Assembly: GCA_033439265.1 (NCBI GenBank)
Contig: JAVTVX010000010.1
Span: 6,572,001-6,636,000, forward strand
Source of the DNA: Dillenia suffruticosa
Taxonomy: Eukaryota; Streptophyta; Magnoliopsida; Dilleniales; Dilleniaceae
Direction: 5' to 3'
DNA: 64,000 nucleotides
Below the pieces are notes generated by a model that did not search any database, had not been told where the DNA came from, and worked only from the letters and a program-made list of their open reading frames with translations. The position numbers and the translations under genes are program-made. The number at the start of each line of letters is the position of its first letter. The first letter of the stretch is position 1. Below are positions 24,664 through 38,200 of this stretch, one piece after another.

Positions 24664-26068
24664 CTGTAGATTCAAAAAGTTAGAGATGTATTCTATATAT
24701 TGAAGTATAACATTTATAAATATAATTTTCATAATTTTTTAGAAATAATTAAATCAAATGCATATTAAAAATTGATGCAAATCATGTAATATTCATGACT
24801 TTATAAAAAAAAAAAACATAAATTTTTAACTATTTAAAAAAATATAGTCAATTAAGCTCAATACATACCATAATAATAATTTAAACAAAATTTAAAGAAA
24901 TAGTTTAATGTAAGATGGAGACATGGAAAGTTTGATATTTATTGTCATTATGTAATGTAAGACATGTTAAATAATAGAAAAATAAAAATAATTAAAAATA
25001 TTATTAGAAAAGTTAAAAATTTTTTAAATAAATAATAATTTTTTGATAGCTTTTTGATTACCAATTTAATATGGCCAAACCACATACGTTGATTTGTGCA
25101 TTTGGGAACTTGCGACCCCCAAACGTAGACAATCATAAACACCAAGGAGCCTTGACCAAAGAAAAGGAACAATTGACATCATCACCTCACACATAAAATA
25201 TCCAAAATTCAATGATCTTTTCTCCCCATCAAATGAACACATTTTGAACTTTTGCCCGTGGGGGCAGAGTCTCTACCCTTTGAATTTTTGGGGAAAAAAA
25301 ATTTAATGCAAACAATTTTTAAAATATTTTATAAAAATTCCAATAATATCATTATAAATTACAGAAATACTAATAAAAATTTTAAAAATATTATAAAAAA
25401 TTGCTTTAGGAATTATCGAAAGGCCCTCTTTCTAGCATGACACCATTTTTTTCCTGACAAAATAAATGTGATTAGATTAAAAAAGAAAAATAGAAGTTGG
25501 CATGCAGTGCAATTCAATGAAGACCAAACCAATTGTTTGTCCAACCCAATTGGAATTTTTTTTTTTTTTTTAAAATATCTCTTTAGAGAACGTTCAAGAA
25601 TCTCGATGTATTACTCTTTGGACATGAACAAATTTGGAAAGTGAAGTGAAAAGCGGATGAAGTTGAGACTTGAGAGTGTTGTTCTAAGGGATGTTTGGTT
25701 AAAGGTATAGAAATCAGGAATGGAATTGAAGCCTGTATAAATTGTTTGATTTAATGAAATGGAAATGAAAATTTGGATATGAAATCATCAAAATATAGGT
25801 TTTATGAATCTAAATAAAGTGATGGGTTTCGGCTGAAACCATGGATGAAATCTTAGAAAAAAATATTGGTCAATGTTTGCCCTTCTACCGTTGCCGCTGA
25901 CGCCGCGGAGACCTTGAGAACCTTTTCTTCCGCCATTGATTTGAGATCGAAAAAGGTAGGGTTTGTCAAGATAAAGGTGTGATCGGAGGTTTGGGTTTTG
26001 GGGAGAGAGAGAGGCTGCAGAAGTCAAAAAAGCATGGTGAGAGGAGAATAGAAAGATTTCGGGACTGT

Positions 26069-26107
<39 letters not shown>

Positions 26108-26898
26108 AAAAGCTTGTAATCAGAGATAGGGAGGAGAGGTTGAAAAAAGTTGCACAGGGTTTGGTCTTGATCTTGGTTTTAGAGAGAGGAAGCAGTATAT
26201 TTTGTTCTGTCCATTCTTCTCCGCCGAGGTTTCCAATTTCAACCTTCCCTTTTCTTACTCTCTTCATTTTCTATTTTAGAAAATCAAAATAAAATATTAA
26301 TTTTAAAAATATTTTAAAACATATTATTTTAATTTTAGAAAATAAAATAAATGATAATTATAGTTTTAATTTAAAAAATAAAATAAAATTTTAAAAAAAT
26401 ATTAATTTTAAAATATTTTTTTGTTAAAGATAAAATTGATAATTATATGATTTTCATTTTAAAAGTTATATAAACTAAATATCAACAATGATAATCATTT
26501 TTATTTTAGAATTTGAATTAAATAATTGATATTGAAATTCTGATTGATACGTTTAGTTATGGAAAATATTTTTTAATTTTTCATATCTAATTTTTTCATA
26601 TTTTTTATTTTTACAGAAAATAGTTGCAAATTTTGAAAATTTTAAAAAACTCTATTTTTATTTATAATAAAAAACAGTAGAAAACAACATTAAAATTGTT
26701 TTCTATTTTTCTTTATAAATTAAAAAATCATATATTCCAATTTTTATTTTCAAAAAATTGAAAAGTGAAGTATTTAAACACAAATTTATTTTCTTAAAAA
26801 ACGTTTTTAAGAAAACACTCGTGTTTCCACAACTAAACATACCCTAGGACTTTTGATTTCGATTTTTGAATATGAATCAAATAGCCCCCTAAGAGGGA
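24664..26898. other. AT-rich spacer, possible large MITE
   Basis: No gene is recognised. A pair of imperfect inverted ends, AGGGATGTTTGGTTAAAGG at 25687 and, on minus from 26845, AGGGTATGTTTAGTTGTGG, could bound a 1.16-kb non-autonomous DNA element. No convincing target duplication was seen. Inside are a (GA)n tract (26071-26102) and a 159-residue minus frame (26267-25788), low-complexity in part and without a family match. The rest is AT-rich. Confidence 0.35.
26071..26102. repeat. (GA)n microsatellite
   Basis: About sixteen GA units. It creates a poly-Ser/Leu stretch in the minus-strand open frame across it. Confidence 0.9.
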
Positions 26899-27257
26899 CA
26901 TTTCCTACCCATACAAACGGTTTTTTTTTGGGTCCCTAACCCCGGTATCCAAAGTTTCGATTCGACTAATTCAGGTCGACTTGACTGTCAGGTTTCATAT
27001 AGAAGAAAGGTCTCACAAAATAGTCTTTTTCATTCTCAAGAAGGCTCGAACTCAAGCCCTTGGTTAAGGGACACAGAGTCCTTAATCAAGTGCTCGAGTT
27101 CGAATCTCCTTAAGAATGAAAAAGTCTATTTTGAGAGACCTCTCCATCTATAGGAAGCTCGACAGTCAGATTTACCCGAATTAGTCGAATCAAAATTACG
27201 GATACCTAGAGGGTAAGAGACCCATAAAAAAAAACCATTTGTTTGGGTAGGAAATGT
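26899..27257. repeat. 359-bp palindrome made of two head-to-head SINE copies
   Basis: The left arm (26899 to about 27075) is a close reverse complement of the right arm (about 27080-27257). Each arm has a B-box-like tRNA-derived head (GAGTTCGAATCTCC at about 27099 on plus), a body with GAATTAGTCGAATC and a terminal poly-A. The body matches the SINE at 63489-63688, so all three belong to one family. The symmetry goes past both A tails into about 20 bases of flank, ending ACATTTCCTACCCA on the left. Two independent insertions would not do that, so an inverted duplication is more likely. A transcript would fold into a long hairpin. Confidence 0.8.
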
Positions 27258-28580
27258 AGAAATAGCATTTAGAGATCTTTGAATTAGATCTGGTATGAAA
27301 TTTATAGGTAAGGGTGATTTTTCTATTTTATGACTCAATTACCATTAATATAAAATAAAAGGGATATTTCAATTTTTTTCCATGAGACATGGCAGGCAAT
27401 AAATGAAAGCAAAAGCAAAATTAAATGAATGAGTTGGGTTTTCTAACAAAATCCAGAGGCGAAAAGCAAAACCCATTGAGAACGGGCTGTGGAAGATGAA
27501 ATTTGCAATAAGCCTCCATATCTGCAAAAGGGTTATGATGTCAAAAATAGTGAGGAGGGGGGGCGAGCGAGAGAGAATTGATCATCCGATCCAAGTTTTC
27601 TATTGATTTTGAATGTTTTCTTAGCCTCTCGACTCAAGATTGGTAGGGGTAGGTAAAGAGAATAAGACATGATGTTATCACCTGGAAAAGCTTAAGTACA
27701 AGTCCATATACAAGTGCTACGTCACTTAATAAACAATTCGATTTATTAAAATAAACTATTAAATCTTTTAATCAAATATTAAATTCAAAATTCAAAAATA
27801 AAAAAAAATTACACTAACAAAATTACCCCCTAAAAAGGATCTTTACAAATCCTCAAGTTAAATTAGTCAAACCATGATTTCAAATACCAAAGATAAAAAC
27901 CAAAATAAATAAATAAATAAAAATGCTACGTACATATGGCTATAAAGTCCAAAATAATACCACGTTGTGGTCAAGAGGCATGTAAACCCATAAATCTTGC
28001 CTGGTGGTAAGGATTCGCAACATCTGCCCGACAAATAGGGGAGGGGAAAATGACTAACGAGAAAAGGGATTCATACAAATGAAATTTAGGAGAGAGAGAG
28101 CGCTAGCTCACTGCAGAGTTGTACAACACCTATTCTATCTCCCCAAAAAAGACCCTCGAGTGGAAACGTCCGAAGGTACGAAAATACAATTCAATGGTTT
28201 TTCTTCGTTTAAAAGTATACATCCTTCAAAATCGAAGCTTGTCGTCAACAATCAAATCACGTTCAACAGTACCATGCTATGGTTGTAAGCTGTGTTTTCA
28301 GTTCAACGTTTTCTGCTATGAAGATTCATGACATGTTGTTCAGGTTTATCCTCGTCTTACCTTCAACCTGTATCTTCTGCATTTGATCCTCCTTAAGAAC
28401 CCAGTCATTTTGCTTATTACGCAGAGACTCAAATCCATTGCCTCTCACGTATCATCAACTTCATTCGAATTAGTCTACTGCTGCTTCGCCTCTACATTTA
28501 TATACTAATGTTTATTATTATTATTATTTTTAAAAAAAGTTCTATCTAGACTAATGTAAAACCTTCAACTAGGTATTCTT
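27258..28580. other. Spacer downstream of CERK with its 3' untranslated region
   Basis: I recognise no gene here. The right end should contain the CERK 3' untranslated region. An AATAAA on minus at 28516-28511 lies 65 bases past the stop codon and is a plausible polyadenylation signal. Two short plus frames near 28079-28331 have no family match. The part at 27700-27950 is AT-rich. Confidence 0.5.
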
Positions 28581-29245
28581 TTAAGTATCAGGTCCAGTAG
28601 CAAATAAGCTAATGAGGCCTCGAAATACTTGTGCTGAGAGTTGGTGTGCTCGTAACATCTCACCATCCACATTCCAGACACTCTCATCGCCATAAGAAGT
28701 GAAGGTAAAAGCAGGAGTCTGTAGACAAGAAATGGGTCAATTTTAGGAAGCTAATGTTTCGGAGACATTCATAAGAGGTGATACAAAACTTACCTTGTGG
28801 TGTTCCACAAATTTAAAGTTGAGGGGTTCACCACCCTTCCTGGCAAGTTGGGTCAGATGCCTGCAAAAAGCACGCTTTTTGTTAAACCAAGGTCCCAAAA
28901 TGCAAAACGATAGAAAATTACAATAAAAGCAAAGACATTAGTTTGTAATCCTGCAAGTAGTCCATTACATCTTGAAATTTAATTCTAAAGCTTTATCATA
29001 AGGTTTCCTTCTACAATCAAGCTCCCTTTATTTTCCCTTCCTTTTTCATTTTTCCCGAGTAAGAGTATTAATAATGTGATGAAATAAATAAATAAATATA
29101 TAAATATATAAATAAACTATAATCATTCCGGTTGTCTGAACTCTGAATGATGTCTCAAAGGCCTCACTAGCTGGTATTTGCAGAAGCAGTACATTGGTTT
29201 TCTTCTTTATGGCCTGTACATGCACGCGCGCATGTGTGTCTTTGT

Positions 29246-29297
<52 letters not shown>

Positions 29298-32200
29298 GTT
29301 CTTGTACCAGAGATAAAATGCATGCGGACAGTCTTTAATCAAGATGAGATGGAGGAAGCCATCTGCAAGATGTGCATCAGCCACCAAACCATCAGGTGCT
29401 TTTTCATTTCGACAAGAAATTATAGCAGCACCAATGCTAAGAAAACGCCCTTTGGATCTTAACCATCTTGATTCTTCAGAAAATAAAGAATTAGGAGAGG
29501 CACCACCCCTTGTAGATGCACTAACTGGCCTTGTATTGCAAATACTACAGTTAGCTTTGCAAACTAATCTTTCAGACTCTTTTTGTGAGTCTAAAATAGC
29601 ATTCTCTTGATCTGAGTTTCTTACTTCAGGTTTGACTTCAAGGTACGCTACTTCTGCCTCATATGACCTGCCAAGTAATGTAGAAATAATTAAACTCTCT
29701 TATGGGTACTCAAATAACATCAGAGAGACTCATTACTAAATTGGCTAAGAAAAGAACGGCATATGATACATTTTCTGTTGCACATTGAAAGCCCCACAAA
29801 TGGAAATTATACCAACTGGTATGGTCCAGAAGAGGGATCTACTACTGTGGCTCCAGGGAAATAATCACTCTAAAGCAGAAGATCAAAGTGAGATATAAAA
29901 TGAGCCCTCAAGGTTTATGCTCACATAGATTATACATAAAACTCAGTTGAGGTGAGATGCCAGGTCCCGGCGCATGAATTGTGGGTTAGTTCGTTAACAT
30001 ATAGAATAAATGTCTTAGTCACTTAATGCAGCTGAACTAGAGTACTTTGAATGATAAAGGTGACAAAGTCTCTTACTCATGCCAAAAGGCATTTCAATTG
30101 ATAAACAATGATGAACAAGTTTCATAAAGAAATTAATCCATTCCTTGAATAGAATAGCTTTAAAGGAAGCTAAATCCCTGAGAGAGTAAAATAAGAGGTT
30201 GACACTAGACTAAGACAACATATATGATATGATAAGATTTACCATTTTAGTTATATTTTAAGCTAGTTGCAGATCCTCCCCATTTGGTTCTACGAAAAAT
30301 CTCAGGTTGAGCCCATGCCTGAATGTCTCAGATTGGTTTCATCTCCCAGAAATTAGAACTGGCTCGAATACAAAGGCATCAACTTCTACAGCTAGAGAAT
30401 ATGGCAGCGGAGCATGGCCCTCAGGATAGCCAGGGTTAAAGCCAGATATTGTTCCAAGATGTTTAAGACAACTGTATTTAACATGATACACTGCAGAAGC
30501 ATCTACGATTCCTTACCATTGCCTTCTTCCTTTTTACCATTATTTTTCCATTAATAAGGCAGCCAAATAAATTTCTTTCACGCCAAAAGAGACGATAGAA
30601 TAAGCTATAGGGATTGCAAGGTTATATCTAGGGAGAGTGTAGCAACTCAACATAGGCTTTTAGTTTTGGAACTGTGTACCTAAAAGGCAAAAGAAGTGTC
30701 ACCAATTTATAGAGTCAAAAAAAGTGGTGGAATTTGAAAGAGAAAAAAGTGACGACCTTTAGAAATAAAATTAATTCAAGTAGCTACCTAGTCTACTAAT
30801 GATGATTTGAAAACCATGTGGATAAAAATGTCTAATAATATTAACAATATAGGTAACGAGATTTCTGGCGTATCTAGGGGCGGGCACCAATAGGCAATAA
30901 GTCATGGTGATGGAATGAAGAAATCCAAACTGCTATACGAACCAAACAAAAGTATTATAGGAACTTTAAAAATAAGAAAAGTAGCGATACATTTGAGAAG
31001 TGCAAGAATGCAAAAAAAGAGATAAAAAAATTATTCACAAATTAAAAAGTAAAATGTATAATGAATTATATAAAAAACTAGAAACTAAGTATAGAGAAAA
31101 AGAAATTTATAGAATTGTCAAACTAAAGGATAAAAAGGGAAAAGATATAAATGGTTTTAAGTGTATTAAGAGTGAAACCAATAGTGTCTTTGTAAGGAAT
31201 AAGAACATAAAAAGGCATTGGAAAAATTATTTTGATAACGTTTTTAAGGTTGAGAATATAAGAGATATTGGAAATATCACGATATCAGTAGAGAAGATTA
31301 ACAGGGATTTTAAACACAATATTCATTCCCATGATATAAGGAAGGCCTTAAAGAAAATAAATAATAATAAAACCATAGGAGTTAATGGTATCCCTATTGA
31401 GGTATGAAAATGTTTGGATGAAATGAGAATAAAAATATTGACGGATCTTTTTAACAAAATTTGACAAACTAAAAAAATGTCCATAGCATAAAGGGAGAGC
31501 ATAATTGTACTATTATATAAAAATAAAAGAGACATAAAATTGTTTCAATTATAAAAAAATTAAACTTATTAATCATACTATGAAATTGTGGGAGAGAGTG
31601 ATAGAACATCGATTAAGATTAGAGATAAGTGTATCTCAAAATCAATTTAGATACATGTCAAGGCGATCCACCACCGAAACCATTCACTTACTAAGGCAAG
31701 ACGTTTAGAACACAAAAGAGAGATTTGCATATACTATTCATTGATCTAAAAAAAGCACACGATAGGATTCCCAAAAACATACTATGGTGGATGTTGATGA
31801 GAAAGGGCATCTCCTTGAAATATATTGATCTCATCAAATATATGTATGAGGAAGCTATATGTAAGAACCTGTGGAGATTTAAGTAATAGCTTCCCAATTA
31901 ATATTAAACTTCACTAAGATTAGGCATTAAATCCCCCTTTTGCAATAATAATAGATAAAATAACAAAAAGTAGTCAAAATGAAATATCATGGTGCATGAT
32001 TTTTGTAGATGATGTAGTGCTGACCGATGAAACTAGAGAGATTGTTAGTGCTAAATTGGAGTTATGAATGGACACACTAGAATCCAGAAAATTTAGATTG
32101 AGTTGGTAAAAAACTAAGTATATGAGATGTATGTTTGGTGACAGTCATTAAAATGATGAAAAAACGATTAAGTTAAAAAAACAAGACACACCAAAGAGTG

Positions 32201-35200
32201 AACGTTTTTGATATTTTGGTTTCATTATTCAAAATGATGACAACATAAATACAGATGTGAATCATAGTACCCAAGGGGGTCGGATGAAATGGAGAAGTAC
32301 ATTTGGAGTTCTTTGCAATCGTATAATACTATTGCAGTTGAAAGGAAAGTTTTATAGAATCGCAATAGAGCCTATATTATTGTATCGTACCGATTGTTAG
32401 TTCATTAAACAACAACAAGAACATAAATGACTACAACTAAATGAGGATATTCAGATGAATGTGTGGTAAACTAGAAAAAATATGATTAAAAATGAAGAAA
32501 TACGTACTAAGTTAGAAATGAGTTTAATTGTGGATAAAATGAGAAAATATCATTTAAGGTGGTTTGGACGTGTGTAACGAAAACCTAAAAATGCAACAAT
32601 TAGGAAAAGTGAAACTTTAAATATAGGAGATTTAGTGAAACGTCGGATAAAACGTTAAAAATCTGGATACAATTTATCCGCAAAGATTTGATTATCAAGA
32701 GTTTAGTTGAAAAGATAAGTTTAGTTAAGAATGAGTGACGAAGGAGAATTCAAAACAGTTGACTTATTATTATTATTATTTTAAGTTTTTACAAATAGTT
32801 CATTATTACTTCTTTCCTTTCATTATTTTATTGTTTATTTTTTAGTGTTATATTCTATATTTGTTTTCAAACTTTAATTTTATGGTTTTTTATTTCTATT
32901 TTTTTTTTTTTGGTTCTTCCTATATTGGTCTCTCAAACGGGCGACCCTAAAATTTGGAATTAAGATTTCAACTTCTTGTAGTTGTTGTTATTGTTGTTTT
33001 CCATTCCACATCTTTCCCAGCTTAAATCTTTGGTGAAAAATGAGGAACAAAAGAGGATAACAGTATTAATTCCATTTTCTAACTTGCATTTTCAGAAATC
33101 ACACATTAAATCCAACTCAAGTGATTTAATATAACCTAAAGCATCCAAACGGACCATTTTAGATACAAATCTTAATTAGAAAAGTACCTGTGCCTCAAGA
33201 ATACCTTGGTTCCTGCATAATCGTAGCGTACAGGGCCCATCCAGCGGTACTTTTCACTTTCTGTAATGACATCTCCATAAAATCCATAGCTGCAGAGTGC
33301 AACAGAGAAATTAAAAAAAAAAAAAAAAGGAATCCATCATGGGCAATTAATCTTTCCTCCAGGACATTTCAGACTTGCAGGACATTATACTGTGGAGATG
33401 GAGAGAAAGAGGATAGAGAAGGCTGAAAATATTCAACTAAGGAAGATTTCTGTATTCCATCAATAAAGAGTTAGAACACATTCTAATCATCCAAGTGTGA
33501 GCTAGTGTGGATGTGCAAACAACCTAAACAAAATAAAGATCGAGCAAATAAAACCCAGATGAGAGGGGAAATTGACAGAATTTAATATAGATTTTTTTTT
33601 TTTGTTGAAGTAAGGTACTTAAACATGTCTTGACATAGAAAGGCATACATGCAGGTTACATGGAACAAGTCAAACAAAAATGCCCAATCTTGTGTTCCAG
33701 TAAAATCAAAGGATCCAATTTCCAAAAATGTAGGGAGTTGGGGTATGTTAGTAACTACATGACAAATATACGCATCAGTCCACCAGATCGACAGATGATA
33801 GGGCATCCGATGGGAAACTTAGTGTAGTGAGAAAATTTAGGATTAGCATCGACAAGTGTATAATGAAGGACCAAAATCCTTCCCAAGTCCAACTCGAATT
33901 TTTCATCCTACTTTTATATTCTCAATTATTTCAAACTCAAGAGCATGGAGAAATATCAAACATCCAGGAAAATCATCATGCATGTAATTATGGTCTACAT
34001 GAAAGGCAATAGAATCTTCAAAACCACAAAGAGGATTCAACAGTTTCAACTCTAGTAAGTTGGACTTGAGCACACTAAAAGCATAGACTAGAATCATGAG
34101 GATATATGTGGCAGTCGCATGAAATTGTCTAACAATTTGGGTTTGAAATTATTTGATTTTGTGTCACATTTTTGTTACAATTCAGGTAATGAGAAGCTAT
34201 GGCTGATTCTTTTTTTTCATTATTTTTTTTTTGATAACAAATTATATTAGGTGAAAGAAGAATGTACAAAAAACTCTAAGGACTAATCCTCAAAAAGAAA
34301 AAACAATAATAACTAAAAGGAGAATTGATGATACTGGATTTGATAGCCCAAAATCATACAACCCGTGAATGTAAGAGCCCAAGTTCCACTTGGCATGCAC
34401 GACTAGGACATCTAAACAATAAGGCATTGAAGCTTGTTCTTCCAAATTTGAGCATTGAAAACAAGCCTTGTGAAGCATGTATATTAGGGAAAGAAACAAG
34501 AACCACTTACTCTAGTTCGGAAAGCAAGTATATCTCTCCCTTTGAACTAGTACATTCGGACATTTGGACTTCCCCTATCATGTCACATTTAGGATACAAA
34601 TACTTTATCATATTTATTGACAAAAAAACAAGGTACACATGGATATATCTTTTACATTCCAAGGATCAAACTTTTGAGGCACTCAAAAGCTATTTCAAAT
34701 ATGTGACCAACTTATACAATGCACAAATTAAGGTCCTTAGAATAGATCATGGTGGAGAATACACAAGCCACAAATTTGAAAACTTCCTAAGAAACAATGG
34801 GATCCTTTATCAAATGTTATGTGTTTACACACCCCAACAAAATGGGGTGGCCGACAGAAAAAATAGATATATATTAGAAACCGCAAGAGCTATGATGATC
34901 CATGCCAATATTCCAAAGAAATTTTGGTGTGATGCGGTTAGAACTGCAGTGCATGTGATGAACTTAATGCCCACTGAAGTTTTAAAGGGCTTGTCACCAT
35001 TAGAAGTCCTCTTAAGAAGAAAAACAAGGATCTCACATCTTAGAGTTTTTGGGTGTACATGTTATATTCACATTCTCTAACAATTTAGGGACAAATTAGA
35101 TCATAGAGGTAGGAAATGCTTATTTCTAGGTTATGCATCATTTGAAAAGGGATATAGATGTTATGATCCTACAACTAATAGAGCATACACATCTAAGGAA

Positions 35201-38200
35201 GTGATATTTGTAGAAAAAGAGTTTTTCTTTTCAGGAAAAGAGACACAAGAAGCACACAAGGAAAATGCTCCAACAAAAACTTGGGAATTCCTAGTTCTAC
35301 CGTACCTGCCGGCCTCTCAAATTGCCGAAAGAAATGGTTCCCAAGATACGGCCCACTCTCAAAATGATGAAGAGGAACCAGCATCTACCTCAGGGGGAGA
35401 ACAACAAACAATGGAAGAAGAGACATCCGAACAAGCTATGGAAGAACAGGATGCATCTCCGCCTCCTCTTCGAAGATCAATAAGGTTTAGACTTCCTCAA
35501 TCGGAGTGGATGAGTCAAAGATATCCAATTTGTGACTATTACACCACCTCACATGTTTCCTTGAGCCACCAAGCCTTCATAAGAAACATAGATCAACATC
35601 ATGAACCTAGAACCTTTGAAGAAACCAAATATCATCCTCAATGGGTCCAAACGATGAACGATGAGCTAGATGACTTAGCTAAGAATGGGACATGGGAAAT
35701 ATCATTACTTCCAATAGAAAAGAAAACTGTGGGATGCAAATAGATTTATAAGATCAAACATAAGAGTGATGAAAATATTGATAAATACAAGCCAAGATTA
35801 GTGGCAAAAGGTTTCACTCAATCATTTGGAGTAGATTGCAAAGAGACATGCACCGGTGGCCAAGATAAACACAATTCGGGTCTTATTGTCTCTTGCAATT
35901 AATCACTCTTGGCCAATGTTCCAAATTGATGTAGCAAACGCGTTTCTCCAAGGGGACCTAGAAGAAGAAATATATATGAAATTCTTCCGGGGTTTGCTCA
36001 TCATAACAACAAAGTTTGCAAACTAAATAAAGCAATCTATGGCATTAAACAATCTCCAAGAGTTTGGTACGCAAAACCATTGTTTAAGAAATGCAATAGT
36101 GATGTATCTCTTTTTGTTAAAAGGCAAGAAGGAAAAATCATTGTTGTGTTAGTTTACGTAGGTGACATAATCATAACAGGAAATGATTTAAATTTGATCA
36201 ACCAATTTAGAAAATTTCTCCAAACAAAATTTGACATTAAAGATTTAGAAAAACTAAAGTATTTCTTAGGGATACAACATGCCTATTGTCCACATGGGCT
36301 TATTTTATCACAAAAAAAATATGCGCTTGATCTTTTGCAGGAAATAGGGAAGTTAGGTGCCAAACCCGCATGTATTCCCATCAGCTCCTCTTACGGTCTC
36401 ACGGATGATGATGAAGAGTATGAAGATGAACAAAAATATCAAAGACTTATACGGAGATTGATCAATCTTACCATAACCCGGCCGGACATTTCATTCGCCG
36501 TGAGTCAAGTAAGCCAACACATGCACAAGCCAAAGAGAAAGCATTGGAGAGCTGCAGAAAGGATTCTCCATTACCTAAAAGGCACTCCAGCAATGGGAAT
36601 TTGGATGAAGAAAAACGGTAGCTCAGAAATTATAGGTTATTGTGATGGGGATTGGGCAGAAAACTCGGAAGATAGGCGATCTACCTCAGGGTATTGCATG
36701 TTTATCGGAGAAAATCTAGTGGCATGGAAGAGAAAAAAAATGTAGTATCAAGGTCAGGTGCTGAGACGGAATATAGAGCTATGGCAGCCGCAATGGCAGC
36801 CGCAACAAGCGAGATAGTTTGGTTAAAAGCTCTTATTGAAGAACTTGGATTCTCCGTCTCAACCCCTATTCATCTTCATTGCGATAATTAATTGACAATT
36901 CACATAACTTCAAACTCAGTTTTTCATGAAAGAACAAAACACATCGAGGTAAATTGTCACTTTGTGAGACAAAAGATGGAAGAAAATCTCATCACTCCTA
37001 GTTTTACAAGGAGTGATCATCAAGTTGCTGATATTCTCACCAAACTGGGAACCGCAAAACACATCCTAAAAAATATGGACAAGTTAGGTATTATAGATAT
37101 ATACACACCAGCTTGAGGGGGAGTGTTGAAATGAAGGAGAATTAGGGATCCTCTTTGTAAGCCATCAAAGGGACAGATTTTTCCTGTTTTAAGTCCAGTC
37201 TGTCCAGCCCATTTAGGGACCAAAATTGGGCCCTAAATGGGCTCAGCCTGTGGGCATCTGCTGGGTCCTTTAGGACCCAGACTTTTTCATCTCAAAGGGG
37301 CCCATAAAGGGCCCCAACAGCTCCTTCAAGGAGCTGTTGGGTCTGCACCAACGGCTAGTAAAATCTAGCCGTTGGGGACAGCCCCAACGGCCAGAAAAGG
37401 AGAGGGCAGTGCCCTCTCCATTCTCTTTTTTCTCTTTAGCTCTCTCTCTCTCTCTCCTCTTTCTCTATAAATAGGGCTTCTAGTGGCTCTTTGAAGACAT
37501 GAAAAAATGCTCACAAGTTGTATGCAAATTCTCTCAAAATATCAATGATATTCTGAATTTTTATTCAAAGTATTTTGTACATTTGTTTTGCACTCCAATT
37601 GCATTTCATCCTCGGACCCAATAAATCTCCATAAATCATCCTCCCAATCATCATTATCCAATCCATGACGGGAGGACCCCTCAAATCCAACAACACATTT
37701 CTCTGTTTCAGCAGTTGATTCATCAGATCATCTGCAGCCCTTTCTGACGAAATCAACAGCTTATAAACTCCCATTTGGGACCCACTTTTGTACCCTGAGC
37801 ACTCCCCCTTCTGTTCTAAGGATCACAGCAGGGATTATTTGTTTTTGTCTCCAGGGAACATCTACTTTAGTGGAAAGAGGGCCTTTTTTGTGGTCGGATG
37901 AGGATTAAAAGATTGAAATGATATTCTCTTCGTAGACAGAACACCTGCAATGGTAGATCCGGAAGTTTCAACAGCTGTTAATGATGAAGCATTTGAGTTG
38001 ACGTTTTCCCCTTTTTCCCCATTATTTAAGACACATTTCACTCTACATTTGATTTAGAGCACTCATAGTCTTACCTTTGTTAAATGAGAATAGCCACAAG
38101 CATGGTTGTGTATGATATACTTTTGATGATTGATTAATTTTGATCATTAAAATCCTTGTCATGTGGATGATTTCCCTATATTTGTCTCTTTCTCACTATG

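Noticed and set aside
25788-26267. 159-residue minus frame as a hypothetical gene
   Set aside because: A third is poly-Ser/Leu from the GA microsatellite. There is no recognisable motif, and it may lie inside a MITE-like element.
28079-28331. Two overlapping plus frames below CERK
   Set aside because: They are short, without motif or matching codon pattern, and could be chance frames in the CERK 3' flank.
34290-34499. Minus frame opposite the copia integrase as an alternative CERK exon
   Set aside because: It is the shadow of the integrase frame. The CERK frame is complete without it, and splice sites were not needed here.
37565-37774. 69-residue minus frame downstream of the intron copia
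   Set aside because: It overlaps the copia 3' LTR and intron sequence of CERK, and no protein family is recognised.
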